Below, one piece after another: positions 23,948 to 35,267 of a stretch of DNA of 64,000 nt. A program made the translations under genes and the position numbers. This stretch comes from Streptomyces diastatochromogenes (GTDB lineage: Bacteria > Actinomycetota > Actinomycetes > Streptomycetales > Streptomycetaceae). Location of the stretch: NCBI GenBank assembly GCA_026913215.1, contig JAPTYK010000003.1, positions 1 through 64,000 of the forward strand. Direction: 5' to 3'. The notes under the pieces are model-generated. The model worked only from the letters and a program-made list of their open reading frames with translations, was not told the DNA's origin and did not search any database. Position 1 is the stretch's first letter, and each line of letters begins with the position of its first letter.

Positions 23948-25854
23948 CGGTCACAAAGAACTGGCTCCGCAGGAATTCACCGGGAATCGTCGCGCTCGCC
24001 CTGATGGTGAGCACGTTCTACGCCGTCCGGCTGCCCGAGTCCTCCGCCGCTGATATCGACAAGCTGGCGAAGAACTTCGCATTCGAGCCGATGTCCATCG
24101 CCATGCCCGCCGGATTCGAGAAGCAGGAAGTCCGGAAGGTCAACAAGGCGTATCAGCACATCGAGGCCTGGGTGTCCTCGGTCGGCGCCGGCATCGCCGT
24201 CAACGACCTCGACGGCGACGGTCTGGACAACGACCTCTGTGTGAACGACGTGCGGATCGACCAGGCCGTGGTCACCCCGGCACCGACGCGCAAGGACAAG
24301 TACGCGCCGTTCGCCCTCAACCCGGCACCGCTCGGCACCAGCAAGACGATGGCGCCGATGGGCTGCATGCCCGGCGACTACAACGAGGACGGCCGCATGG
24401 ACCTCCTCGTCTACTACTGGGGCCGCACCCCGGTCATCTTCGTGAACAAGGGGGAGAAGGGGAAGCCGCTGACCGCCGCCTCCTTCACGCCCACGGAGCT
24501 GCTGCCCGGCAAGCCCGGCGCGAAGTACACCGGCCCGCTGTGGAACTCCAACGCCGCCGCCGTGGCCGACTTCGACGGCGACGGCCACGACGACATCTAC
24601 ATCGGCAACTACTTCCCGGACAGCCCGGTCCTCGACCCGTCCAAGGACGGCGACGTCACCATGAACGCCTCGCTGTCGCACGCCCAGAACGGCGGCGGCG
24701 GCCACATCTTCCGGTGGACGAAGAACGGCTACGAGAAGACCGAGGACGCCCTCCCGCAGGACCTGAACAAGGGCTGGACGCTCGGCGTCTCCGCCGCCGA
24801 CCTCGACGGCGACCACCTGCCCGAGCTGTTCCTCGCCCACGACTTCGGCACCTCGGCGCTGCTGTACAACAACTCCACCCCGGGCAAGATCCGGTTCTCC
24901 CAGGTCAAGGCCGTGCACAGCGGCACGGTCCCCAAGTCCAAGGAACTGGGCCGCAGCTCCTTCAAGGGCATGGGCGTCGACTTCGGCGACCTGAACCACG
25001 ACGGCATCTACGACATGTTCGTCAGCAACATCACGACGTCCTTCGGCATCCAGGAGTCGAACTTCGCCTACATCAGCCAGGCCTCCAGCAAGGAAGAGCT
25101 GGCCGGCCGGTTCAAGAAGGGCGAGGCCCCGTACAAGGACGAGTCCTCCGACCTGCGCCTGGCCTGGTCCGGCTGGGGCTGGGACGTGAAGATGGGCGAC
25201 TTCGACAACAACGGAGACCTGGAGATCACCCAGGCCCTCGGCTTCGTCAAGGGCAAGAACAACCGCTGGCCGCAGCTCCAGGAGCTCGCCACCGCCAACG
25301 ACGCCCTCGTCCCCAACCCCATGTGGTGGCCGAACGTCAAGCACGGTGACGACCTCGCCGGCAGCCAGCGCATGCGCTTCTTCGCCAAGGACGCCGACAC
25401 CGGCCAGTACGTCAACCTCTCCGTCGCCCTCGGCCTCGGCGAGCCCGTCCCGACCCGCGGTCTCGCCACCGGCGACGCCGACGGCGACGGCCGCCTCGAC
25501 CTGGCGGTCGCCCGCCAGTGGGGCGAGCCGATCTTCTACCACAACGTCAGCAAGAACCCCGGTTCCTACCTGGGCCTCAAGCTCACCCACCCGGACGGCT
25601 CGCCCGTGGTCGGCGCGGAGGTCTGCGTCGAACTGCCCGACGGCACCAAGCGCGTCACCCGCCTCGACGGCGGCGGCGGCCACTCCGGCAAGCGCAGCAC
25701 CGACGTCCACATCGGTCTGGGCAAGGGCGTGAGCGGTCCCCTCGACACCATGGTCACCTGGCGTGACCGTTCCGGTGAGGTCCACGAGCAGAAGCTGAAG
25801 CTCACCCCGGGCTGGCACAGCCTCGAGCTGGGCACCCAGGCCAAGGAGAAGTGA
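23944..25854 (+). CDS. unbV: UnbV/E4-type FG-GAP protein of enediyne core biosynthesis
   Basis: The 636-residue protein has an N-terminal hydrophobic anchor or signal (GIVALALMVSTFYAVRL). A series of FG-GAP/EF-hand-like repeats follows: DLDGDGLDND, DYNEDGRMDLL, DFDGDGHDDIYIG, DLDGDHLPELF, DLNHDGIYDMF, DFDNNGDLEI and DADGDGRLDLAV. It ends with an ASPIC/UnbV domain (GSYLGLKL..VELPDGTKRVTRLDGG). It is probably exported or anchored outside with calcium-stabilised propeller blades. It is one of the five genes of the minimal enediyne PKS cassette. The biochemical function is unknown. Confidence 0.95.
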   Translation: MTVTKNWLRRNSPGIVALALMVSTFYAVRLPESSAADIDKLAKNFAFEPMSIAMPAGFEKQEVRKVNKAYQHIEAWVSSVGAGIAVNDLDGDGLDNDLCVNDVRIDQAVVTPAPTRKDKYAPFALNPAPLGTSKTMAPMGCMPGDYNEDGRMDLLVYYWGRTPVIFVNKGEKGKPLTAASFTPTELLPGKPGAKYTGPLWNSNAAAVADFDGDGHDDIYIGNYFPDSPVLDPSKDGDVTMNASLSHAQNGGGGHIFRWTKNGYEKTEDALPQDLNKGWTLGVSAADLDGDHLPELFLAHDFGTSALLYNNSTPGKIRFSQVKAVHSGTVPKSKELGRSSFKGMGVDFGDLNHDGIYDMFVSNITTSFGIQESNFAYISQASSKEELAGRFKKGEAPYKDESSDLRLAWSGWGWDVKMGDFDNNGDLEITQALGFVKGKNNRWPQLQELATANDALVPNPMWWPNVKHGDDLAGSQRMRFFAKDADTGQYVNLSVALGLGEPVPTRGLATGDADGDGRLDLAVARQWGEPIFYHNVSKNPGSYLGLKLTHPDGSPVVGAEVCVELPDGTKRVTRLDGGGGHSGKRSTDVHIGLGKGVSGPLDTMVTWRDRSGEVHEQKLKLTPGWHSLELGTQAKEK

Positions 25855-25856
25855 CG

Positions 25857-26974
25857 ATGTCCGCACAGAAGACCGCCGCACCACGCCACAACCCGAAGGT
25901 CACGACGGCACTGCGCCGCTTCGCGATCTCCATCTCCGTCCTCAACGTCTTCGGCTACACCGTCCTCGGCTTCGAGCAGCCCTGGACCTGGCCCCTCATC
26001 GCCCTGGCGACCGGCTACACCCTGGAGATCGTCCTCGAAGTCCTCGGCGCCCGCGCCGAGGGCCGCGCGCCGCGCTTCCTCGGCGGCGGGGCCAAGGGCG
26101 TGATGGAGTTCCTGCTCCCGGCCCACATCACCTCGCTCGCCGTGAACATGCTGTCGTACGTCAACGACCTCGTGTGGGTCATGGTGTTCGGCGTCATCGT
26201 CGCCGTCGGCACCAAGTGGGTGCTGCGCGCCCCGGTGAAGGGCCGCCTGCGGCACTTCATGAACCCGTCGAACTTCGGCATCGCCGTCATCCTGGTGCTC
26301 TTCCCGTGGGCCTCCATCGCCCCGCCGTACCAGTTCACCGAGTACATCGACGGCGGCTTCGACTGGCTGGTGCCGGCGATCATCATCACCCTCGGCACGA
26401 TGCTCAACGCCAAGCTCACCGAGCGCATGTGGCTGATCCTCGCCTGGGTCGGCGGCTTCGCCCTCCAGGCCATCGTCCGCGGCCTGCTGTTCGACACCTC
26501 CATCCCCGCGGGCCTCGCGATGATGTCCGGCGTGGCGTTCGTGCTCTTCACGAACTACATGATCACGGACCCCGGCACCACGCCCTCCTCGAAGTGGGGC
26601 CAGATCGCCTTCGGCGGCAGCGTCGCCGCCATGTACGGCGTGCTGACCGCGATGAGCATCGCCTACGGCCTGTTCTTCGCCACCGCCCTCGTCTGCGGCA
26701 TCCGCGGCGCCTTCCTGTGGACCGCCGACGTCGTCTCCAAGAAGCGCGCCGAGGAGGCCCTCGCGCTGGCCGCCGTCACCCAGGCCGTCGCCCAGGCCGA
26801 CGCCGCCCCGGCCGCCGCCGAGGCCGCCGCCTGCGCGTGCCCCGAAGGCGCCTGCGCCTGCCCGGCCCCGCGACCGCCGAGACCCCGGCGTGCGCGTGCC
26901 CGGAAGGCGCCTGCGCGTGCCCCGCCCCGGCGACCGCCGAGGCCGAGACCAAGAAGATTCCGGTGGCCGCATGA
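25857..26974 (+). CDS. unbU: UnbU/E5-type membrane protein with Cys-rich tail (frameshift)
   Basis: Membrane protein with about eight to nine hydrophobic helices, related to RnfD/NqrB-like proteins (FMNPSNFGIAVILVLFPW, TNYMITDPGTTPSSKWG). It belongs to the enediyne PKS cassette and may support electron transfer; this is inferred. The reading frame breaks near 26871 in CCCCGCG. One added G (CCCCGGCG) restores a reading frame that ends KKIPVAA at 26974. The repaired tail carries the Cys motif ACACPEGACACPAPATAE twice in tandem. The stop overlaps the pksE start (ATGA). Confidence 0.9.
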
Positions 26975-29900
26975 CCAGGATCGCCATCGTCGGCATGGCC
27001 TGCCGCTATCCCGACGCCACGAACCCGAACGAGCTGTGGGACAACGCCGTCGCCGGACGGCGCGCGTTCCGCCGCCTCCCCGACGTCCGGATGAACCTGG
27101 ACGACTACTGGGACGCCGACCCGACGACCCCCGACACCTTCTACGCCCGCAACGCCGCCGTCATCGAGGGCTACGCCTTCGACCGGATCGCCCACAAGAT
27201 CGCGGGCAGCACCTTCCGGTCGACCGACCTCACGCACTGGCTCGCCCTGGACACCGCGGGCCGCGCGCTCGCCGACGCCGGATTCCCCGGCGGCGAGGGC
27301 CTGCCCCGCGAACGCACCGGCGTCGTCGTCGGCAACACCCTCACCGGCGAGTTCGCCCGCGCCAACGTGATGCGGCTGCGCTGGCCCTACGTACGCCGGG
27401 TGATGGCCTCCGCCCTCAAGGCCGAGGAAGGCTGGGACGAGGACCGCATCGCCGAGTTCCTCGCCGACGTCGAGGCCTCCTACAAGGAGCCGTTCCCCGC
27501 GATCGACGAGGACACCCTCGCCGGCGGCCTCGCCAACACCATCGCCGGCCGGATCTGCAACCACTTCGACCTCAACGGCGGCGGCTACACCGTCGACGGG
27601 GCCTGCTCGTCCTCCCTGCTGTCGGTCACCACCGCCGGCACCGCCCTGATCAACGGCGACATCGACGTCGCCGTCGCCGGAGGCGTCGACCTGTCGATCG
27701 ACCCCTTCGAGATCATCGGCTTCGCCAAGACGGGCGCGCTCGCCAAGGGCGAGATGAAGCTCTACGACCGCGGCTCCAACGGCTTCTGGCCGGGCGAGGG
27801 CTGCGGCATGATCGTCATGATGCGGGAGGAGGACGCCCTCGCGGCGGGCCACCGCATCTACGCGACCGTCGCCGGCTGGGGCGTGTCCTCCGACGGCCAG
27901 GGCGGCATCACCCGCCCCGAGGTCAGCGGCTACCAGCTCGCGCTCAAGCGGGCGTACGAGCGGGCCGGCTTCGGCATCGAGACCGTCGGGCTCTTCGAGG
28001 GCCACGGCACCGGCACCGCCGTCGGCGACGCCACCGAGCTCAGCGCCCTCATGGGCGCCCGCAAGGAGGCCGACCCCGACGCCCCGGTCGCCGCCATCAC
28101 GTCCATCAAGGGCATGATCGGCCACACCAAGGCCGCCGCCGGCGTCGCCGGTCTGATCAAGGCGGCCCTGGCCGTCGACAACCAGACCCTCCCGCCGGCC
28201 ATCGGCACCACCGACCCGCACGAGCTGCTCGCCGACGAGAACGCCAACCTCAAGGCCCTGCGCAAGGCCGAGGCCTGGCCCGAGGGCACCCCCGCCGGGC
28301 CGGCGTCACCGCCATGGGCTTCGGCGGCATCAACACCCACGTCGTCCTCGACGAGCCGGCCTCCCGGCGGCGCACGGCCCCCGGCCGCCGCTCCGCGACC
28401 CTGGCGCACTCGCTCCAGGACGCCGAACTGCTCGTCGTCGACGGGGACTCCCCGAAGGCACTGCGCGCCCGCCTCACCGAGGTCGCCGCGTTCGTCGCGA
28501 CCGTCTCCTACGGGCAGGTCGCCGACCTCGCCGCCACCCTCCAGCGCGAACTGCGCGGCCTGCCGCACCGCGCGGCGGTCGTCGTCACCTCCCCGGAGGA
28601 CGCCGAACGCCGCCTGGCGCACCTCGCCGACCTCCTGGAGGCCGGCGAGAACGCCTACACCGCCGCCGACGGCCGCAGCTTCCTCGGCCGGGCCAACGGC
28701 CGGGCCCGCGTCGGCTTCCTCTTCCCCGGCCAGGGCTCCGGCCAGGGCACCGGAGGAGGGCGCTGCGCCGCCGCTTCCCCGAGGTCGCCGAGGTCTTCGA
28801 CCGGGCCGCGCTGCCCACCACCGGCGACATGGTCGCCACCGACGTGGCGCAGCCGCGCATCGCCACCGGCTCGGCCGCCGGCCTGCGGGTCCTCGACTCG
28901 CTGCGCCTGGAGGCGTCCGTCGCCGTCGGCCACAGCCTCGGCGAACTGTCCGCGCTGCACTGGGCGGGGGCCCTCGACGAGGACACCCTCCTGGAGGCCG
29001 CGCGCGTGCGCGGCCGGGCCATGGCCGAACGCAGCGCCTCCGGCACCATGGCCTCGCTCGGCGTCAAGCCCGAGCGGGCCGAGGAGCTCGTCTCCGGCCT
29101 CGGCGTCGTGATCGCCGGCTACAACGGTCCCGAACAGACCGTCGTCGCCGGTCCGGTCGCGGACATCGAGGAGGTGCGGCGCCGCGCCGAGCGGTCCGAG
29201 GTCTCCTGCGTCCCGCTGAAGGTGTCGCACGCCTTCCACTCGCCGCTGGTCGCCGCCTCCGCCGCGTCCTTCGGCGCCTGGCTCGACACCGCCCCCCTCG
29301 GCTCCGTCGCCGGCCGGGTCTTCTCCACGGTCACCGGCGAGGAACTGGCCTCCGGCACGGACCTGGCGGCCCTGCTGCGCGACCAGATCACCGAACCCGT
29401 CCGCTTCACCCAGGCGGTGAGCGAGGCGGCCCGCCACGTCGACCTGTTCATCGAGGTCGGCCCCGGCCGGGTGCTCAGCGGCCTCGCGCAGGTCACCACC
29501 CACGTCCCGGTCGTCGCGCTCAACACCGACGACGAGTCGCTGCGCAGCCTCCTGCAGGTCGCCGGTGCCGCGTTCGTCGCGGGCGCCCCGATCGCCCTCG
29601 AACGGCTCTTCCAGGACCGGCTGATCCGGCCCCTGGAGGTCGGCCAGGAGTTCTCCTTCTTCGCCAGCCCCTGCGAGCAGGCGCCGCGCGACGTGCCCCC
29701 GGCCGAGCGCCGGCCGCGTCCCGCCCGCACGGCCGCACCGGCACCCGCGACCGCCGCACCCGCCGCACCCGCGGCCCCGCGCGCGGAGCAGGCCCGGCAG
29801 ACCGAGGAGGCCACGGCCGCCCCGGCGGCCGGCGAGGACGGCCCCGACGCGCTCGACGTGCTGCGCACCCTCGTCGCCGAGCGCGCCGAGCTGCCGGCCG

Positions 29901-32851
29901 AGCTCGTCGACCCCGACAGCCGGCTCCTCGACGACCTGCACATGAGCTCGATCACCGTCGGACAGATCGTCAACCAGGCGGCGTCCCGCCTCGGGATCGC
30001 CGCGGCGCAGGTGCCGACCAACTTCGCCACCGCCACCCTCGCCGAACTGGCCGAGGCGCTGGACACCCTGATCAGCACCGGAGGCGTCGAGGAGACCGCC
30101 GCCCCCGTCGTCGCGGGCGCCGCCTCCTGGGCCCGGCCGTTCGCCGTGGACCTCGACGAGGTCGCCCGGCCGTACGGCGTGCCCGACGGCACCGACGGGG
30201 ACTGGGAGCTGTACGGCTCCGAGGGCCACCCGTACGCCGAGTCCCTCCGCCGGGAGCTGGCGGGCGCCGGTCTCGGCGCGGGCGTCCTGGCCGTGCTGGC
30301 CAAGGGCTGCGCGCGCCAGGAGGTCGAACAGGTCCTGGCCGCCGCCAAGAACGCCCTCGCCGGCGACCGCACGCGGCGCTTCGTCCTCGTCCAGGACGGC
30401 CGCGGCGCGGCGGGCCTGGCGAAGACCCTCCACCTGGAGGCCCCGCACCTGCGCACCACCATCGTCCACACCCCGGCGTCCGAGGACGCCGTGGAGCGGG
30501 TCGTGGCCGAGGTCGCCGCGACCACCCGCTTCGCCGAGGTCCACTACGACGAGGCCGGTGTGCGCCGCGTACCGACGCTGCGGGCCCTGCCCGTGGCGCC
30601 GGAGCGCACCGACGTACCGCTCACCGACTCCGACGTCCTCCTCGTGACGGGTGGCGGCAAGGGCATCTCCGCGGAGTGCGCCCTCGCCGTCGCCCAGCGG
30701 ACCGGGGCGAAGCTGGCCGTGCTCGGCCGCTCCGACCCGGCCCGGGACGGCGAACTCGCCGAGAACCTCGACCGGATGCGCGACAGCGGCGTCCGCGTGC
30801 ACTACGCGCGCGCCGACGTCACCGTCCCCGAGCAGGTCGCGGCGGCCGTCGCGGAACTGAGCGGGGCACTCGGCCCGATCACCGGCCTGCTGCACGGCGC
30901 CGGGCGCAACGAGCCGGGCGCGCTGACGGCGCTGACCCCCGAGGACTTCGACCGGACCTTCGACCCCAAGGTCGAGGGACTGCGCACGGTCCTCGACGCG
31001 GTGGGCGCCGGCGAGCTCAAGCTGCTCGTCACGTTCGGCAGCATCATCGGCCGGGCCGGACTGCGCGGCGAGGCCCACTACGCCACCGCCAACGAGTGGC
31101 TGGCGGACCTCACCGAGGACGTCGCCCGCACCCACCCGGACGTCCGCGCCCGCTGCATGGAGTGGTCCGTGTGGTCCGGCGTCGGCATGGGCGAGAAGCT
31201 CTCCGTCGTCGAGTCCCTCTCCCGCGAGGGCATCACCCCGGTCTCCCCGGACCAGGGCGTGGAGATCCTGCTGCGCCTCATCGAGGACCCGGACGCCCCC
31301 GTCGTCACGGTCATCAGCGGCCGTACCGAGGGCATCGACACCGTCCGCCGCGACCTCCCCGAGCTGCCGCTGCTGCGCTTCACCGGCAACCCGCTGGTGC
31401 GCTACCACGGCGTCGAACTGGTCACCGAGGTCGAGCTGAACGCGGGCACCGACCCGTACCTGGCCGACCACCTCCTCGACGGCAACCTGCTGCTGCCCGC
31501 CGTCATCGGCATGGAGGCCATGACCCAGGTCGCCTCCGCGGTCACCGGCCGCACCGGCACCGCCCCGGTCATCGAGGGCGCGAAGTTCCTGCGCCCCATC
31601 GTCGTGCCGCCGAGCGGCAGCACGCGGATCCGGATCGCGGCGACCGTCACCGGCACCGACACCGTCGACGTCGCCATCCACGCCGAGGACACCGGCTTCG
31701 TCGCCGAGCACTTCCGGGCGCGCCTGATCTTCTCGGGGACCCCGGCGCCGGACGGCCCGCCGCTCCAGGTGCCCGAGGACACCCCGGTCGTACCGCTCGA
31801 CCCGGCCGCCGACCTGTACGGCAGCGTCCTCTTCCAGGGCGCCCGCTTCCAGCGGCTGCGCCGCTTCCACCGGGCCGCGGCCCGGCACGTGGACGCCGAG
31901 GTCGCCGTCCAGCAGCGCCCGGAGGGCTGGTTCGCCGGCTTCCTCCCCGGCGAACTGCTGCTCGCCGACCCGGGCATGCGCGACGCGCTCATGCACGGCA
32001 ACCAGGTCTGCGTCCCGGACGCCACGCTGCTGCCCTCGGGCGTGGAGCGCATCCACACCCTCGGCTCCGGCGACCACGTCCCCGACCAGCTGCGGTACAC
32101 CGCGGTCGAGCGCAGCCGCGACGGCGACACGTACGTGTACGACATCGCGGTCCGCGACGAGGACGGCACCGTCGTCGAACGCTGGGACGGACTGACCCTG
32201 CACGCCGTGCGGAAGACCGACGGGTCCGGCCCGTGGGTCGCCCCGCTGCTCGGCCCCTACCTGGAGCGCTCCCTGGAGGACGTCGTCGGCAGCCGCATCG
32301 CGGTCGCCGTCGAGCCCCACGGGACGCCCCGCCGGCTCGATCGCCCAGCGGCGCGGCTTCACCGCCGACGCGGCCGCCCGGGCGCTCGGCAGCCCGGTCG
32401 CGGTCCGGCACCGTCCGGACGGGCGTCCCGAGCTGGAGCCCGGCCGGCACATGTCGATGTCGGCGGCGCACGGCCTGGGGTCACCCTCAGCGCCGTCTCC
32501 GACACCGAGGTCGCCTGCGACATCGAGGCGGTCAGCATGCGCTCGGCCCACGAGTGGCGCGGGCTGCTCGGCGACCACGCGCCCGTCGCGGAGCTGGTCG
32601 CCAAGGAGACGGGGGAGGCGCCGGATACGGCCGCCACCCGCGTCTGGGGTGCCGTGGAGTGCCTGCGGAAGGCCGGCATCATGGCCGGCGCGCCGCTGAC
32701 GGTGCTGCCGCGCCGCAAGGACGCGTGGGTGGTCTTCGCCGCCGGCGACCTGCGGATCGCGACCTTCGTCACCGCACTGCGCGACGCCCTGGAGCCCGCC
32801 GTCTTCGCGTTCCTCACCCACGAAACGCCTCTCGTCGAAGGGCGGTCCTAG
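26971..32851 (+). CDS. pksE: Iterative type I enediyne polyketide synthase (frameshifts)
   Basis: A protein of about 1,960 residues with the enediyne order KS-AT-ACP-KR-DH-PPTase. KS: Cys212 in VDGACSSSLL and GHGTGTAVGD. AT: GHSLGEL near 655. ACP: LHMSSITVGQIV near 993. KR: TGGGKGIS near 1226 and YATANEW. DH: DHLLDGNLLLP near 1500. C-terminal PPTase: VACDIEAV and VWGAVECLRKAG. It builds the polyene precursor from malonyl-CoA. Frames change near 28292 and 28760, and 32328-32477 is shifted out and back; all conserved motifs survive, so these look like sequence errors. ATG 26971 overlaps the unbU stop. Confidence 0.95.
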
Positions 32852-32854
32852 ACC

Positions 32855-33400
32855 ATGTCGGACGACTACTTCGAGTACCGGCACACCGTCGGCTTCGAGG
32901 AGACCAACCTCGTCGGCAACGTGTACTACGTGAACTACCTGCGCTGGCAGGGCCGGTGCCGCGAGCTGTTCCTGCAGCAGAAGGCGCCGGACGTGCTGGC
33001 GGAGGTGCAGGCCGACCTCAAGCTGTTCACGCTGAAGGTCGACTGCGAGTTCTTCTCCGAGATCACCGCGTTCGACGAGCTGTCCATCCGGATGCGCCTG
33101 TCGGACCTGGGGCAGACGCAGCTGGAGTTCACCTTCGACTACGTCAAGGTGACCGGCGGGGCCGAGGTGCTGATCGCCCGCGGCCGCCAGCGGATCGCGT
33201 GCATGCGCGGCCCGAACACCAACACCGTGCCCTCCCGCATCCCCGACGGCCTGGCCCGCGCCCTGGAGCCGTACGCCACCCACGGGCGGCCCTGGCCGGG
33301 CGGACGGCATGAGCACCCTGGCCGCCGCGCCGCCGCGGACGCCGTCACCGGCGACCCGCGGCGCTGCGGCGGGCCTTCGGGTCCTTCGCCACCGGCGTGA
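32855..33400 (+). CDS. Enediyne thioesterase (hot-dog, E10 type)
   Basis: The 4-hydroxybenzoyl-CoA thioesterase fold is shown by HTVGFEETNLVGNVYYVNYL, RWQGRCRELFLQ, DCEFFSEITAFDELSIRMRL and FTFDYVKVTGG. It releases the polyene from the PKS. Conserved sequence ends near residue 148 (PYATHGRPWPG). The frame then runs on into the next gene. One frame away, ATGA at 33309 would stop it on the next start, so a one-base error near 33290-33300 probably extends the gene and the true end is near 33312. It starts 3 bp after the PKS stop region. Confidence 0.92.
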   Translation: MSDDYFEYRHTVGFEETNLVGNVYYVNYLRWQGRCRELFLQQKAPDVLAEVQADLKLFTLKVDCEFFSEITAFDELSIRMRLSDLGQTQLEFTFDYVKVTGGAEVLIARGRQRIACMRGPNTNTVPSRIPDGLARALEPYATHGRPWPGGRHEHPGRRAAADAVTGDPRRCGGPSGPSPPA

Positions 33401-33849
33401 CCGTCGTGACCGTCGGCGGAGCCTCGCCGCGGGGCATGACCGCGAACTCCTTCACCTCGGTCTCGCTGGACCCGGCCCTCGTGCTCCTGTGCGTGGGCAG
33501 GGACGCGGTGATGAACCGCGTCCTCGCCGAGGCCGACACCTTCGCGGTGTCGGTCCTCGGCGCCGGCCAGGAGGACGTGGCCCGGCACTTCGCCGACCGG
33601 TCCCGGCCGCCGGGCGCCGCCCAGTTCGACGCCGTCGACTGGCTGCCCGGCGGGTCCGCCGGAGCCCCTGATCGCGGGGCGGCGGCCCACTTCGAGTGCG
33701 CCCGGTGGCGCACCTACGACGGCGGCGACCACACGATCCACGTCGGCCGTGTGCTCGCCCTCGACGCCCTGCCGGACCGCGAGCCGCTGGTCTTCCACGG
33801 CGGCCGCTTCCGCCGGCTCGCCCCGGCACCGCGAGGAGGCCGACCATGA
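33309..33849 (+). CDS. Flavin reductase, E6-like (frameshift near start)
   Basis: Flavin reductase domain related to enediyne E6 proteins. From 33397 the frame reads TVVTVGGASPRGMTANSFTS, SLDPALVLLCVGRDAVMNR, AQFDAVDWLPGG and DGGDHTIHVGRVLALD. The start at ATG 33309 is in another frame; one missing G near 33361 joins MSTLAAAPPRTPSPATRG to ALRRAFGSFATG. It would provide reduced FAD or FMN to the two-component HpaB-type hydroxylase and related flavoenzymes. Its stop overlaps the P450 start (ATGA). The segment SAGAPDRGAAAHFE may contain further errors. Confidence 0.85.
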
Positions 33850-35195
33850 CAGTCCACCCGCCCGGCCCGCCCGTATGGGCGCTGCCCGGCCTGCTGCGCA
33901 AGCTGGCGGTCGACCGCCTCGGCATGATGCGGGACGCCGCCGAACTCTCCGACGCCGTGCGCGTCTCCATGGGACCGAAGAAGCTGTACATCTTCAACCG
34001 GCCCGACTACGCCAAGCACGTGCTGGCCGACAACGCCGCCAACTACCACAAGGGCATCGGCCTGGTGGAGTCCCGCAAGGTCCTCGGCGACGGGCTGCTG
34101 ACCAGCGAGGGCGACCTGTGGCGCGCCCAGCGCCGCAACGTGCAGCCCGCGTTCAAGCCGGGCCGGATCGCCGCCCAGGCCGGGGCCGTGGCCGAGGAGT
34201 CCGGCCGGCTGGTGGACCTGCTGCGCCGGCGCGCCGGGGACACGCCCGTCGACGTCCTGCAGGAGGTCACCGGGCTCACCCTCGGCGTACTGGGCCGGAC
34301 CCTCATGGACACCTCCCTGGAGGGCCACGGCGGCATCGAGCACGCCTTCGAGGCCGTCCAGGACCAGGCCATGTTCGACATGGTCTCGCAGGGCCTGGTG
34401 CCGACCTGGGTGCCCTTCGGCACCCAGCGGCGGTTCCGCGCGGCACGCCGGGAACTGACCCGGATCGTCGACGCGCTGGTGGCCGACCGCGGCGCCCGCA
34501 TGCGGGACGGGGACGGGGCCGACGACGCGTTCGCCCGGATGATCCTCGCCTCCCGCGAGCGCGAGGACCCGGCGCTCGGCCGCCGCCTCCTCCAGGAGGA
34601 GCTGGTCACGCTGCTGCTGGCCGGGCACGAGACGACGGCGAGCACCCTCGGCTGGACCCTGCTGCTGCTCGCCCGCCACCCGCACATCCGTGACCTGGTG
34701 CGCGAGGAGAGCCGCGCCGTGCTGGCCGGAGGCCGCCTCCCGGAGGCCGACGACCTGCACAAGCTGACGTACACGACGCAGGTCGTCCAGGAGGCGATGC
34801 GGCTGTACCCGCCCGTGTGGATCCTGCCCCGGATCGCCCAGGCGCCCGACGAGGTCGGCGGGTTCACCGTGCCGGCCAGGGCCGACGTGCTGGTGTGCCC
34901 GTACACGCTGCACCGCCACCCGCACCTCTGGGACGACCCGGAGCGCTTCGACCCGGGCCGTTTCGAGCCGTCGCGGGTCGCGAACCGGCCCCGGTACGCG
35001 TACATCCCCTTCGGCGCCGGACCGCGCTTCTGCGTCGGCAGCAACCTCGGGATGATGGAGGCGGTCTTCGTGACCGCGCTCGTCACCCGCGACCTGGACC
35101 TGACCCTGGTGCCCGGACACGAGGCGGTCGCCGAGCCGATGATGTCGCTGCGGATGCGCGGCGGACTGCCGATGACGATCCGGTCGGCGGACTGA
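33846..35195 (+). CDS. Cytochrome P450, E7-like
   Basis: This 449-residue P450 has I-helix LLLAGHETTASTLGW, ExxR in VVQEAMRLYPP, PERF in DDPERFDPGRF and the haem-binding FGAGPRFCVGSN (Cys396). The helix pattern (WRAQRRNVQPAF) resembles CYP102-like/class II-like bacterial enzymes rather than CYP105. Its place directly after flavin reductase in an enediyne operon matches the E6-E7 pair of nine-membered clusters. There it is thought to oxidise the enediyne core. It starts at ATG 33846 overlapping the previous stop. Confidence 0.92.
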   Translation: MTVHPPGPPVWALPGLLRKLAVDRLGMMRDAAELSDAVRVSMGPKKLYIFNRPDYAKHVLADNAANYHKGIGLVESRKVLGDGLLTSEGDLWRAQRRNVQPAFKPGRIAAQAGAVAEESGRLVDLLRRRAGDTPVDVLQEVTGLTLGVLGRTLMDTSLEGHGGIEHAFEAVQDQAMFDMVSQGLVPTWVPFGTQRRFRAARRELTRIVDALVADRGARMRDGDGADDAFARMILASREREDPALGRRLLQEELVTLLLAGHETTASTLGWTLLLLARHPHIRDLVREESRAVLAGGRLPEADDLHKLTYTTQVVQEAMRLYPPVWILPRIAQAPDEVGGFTVPARADVLVCPYTLHRHPHLWDDPERFDPGRFEPSRVANRPRYAYIPFGAGPRFCVGSNLGMMEAVFVTALVTRDLDLTLVPGHEAVAEPMMSLRMRGGLPMTIRSAD

Positions 35196-35200
35196 GCGGA

Positions 35201-35258
35201 ACGGAACGCGAAGGGGGCCGGCCACGGCGGATGTCGTGGCGGCCCCTTCGCGTTCCGT
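35201..35258. terminator. Long bidirectional hairpin terminator
   Basis: A 16-bp perfect stem (ACGGAACGCGAAGGGG with its complement) extends by a shorter inner stem around a GGATGT loop. It separates the core operon from the converging AraC gene. Confidence 0.85.
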
Positions 35259-35267
35259 GACGGCGGA

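Noticed and set aside
28655..33316. 1,553-codon open frame antisense to the enediyne PKS
   Set aside because: It is antisense to conserved PKS domains, with no domain of its own and Gly/Asp/Val/Arg-rich shadow composition.
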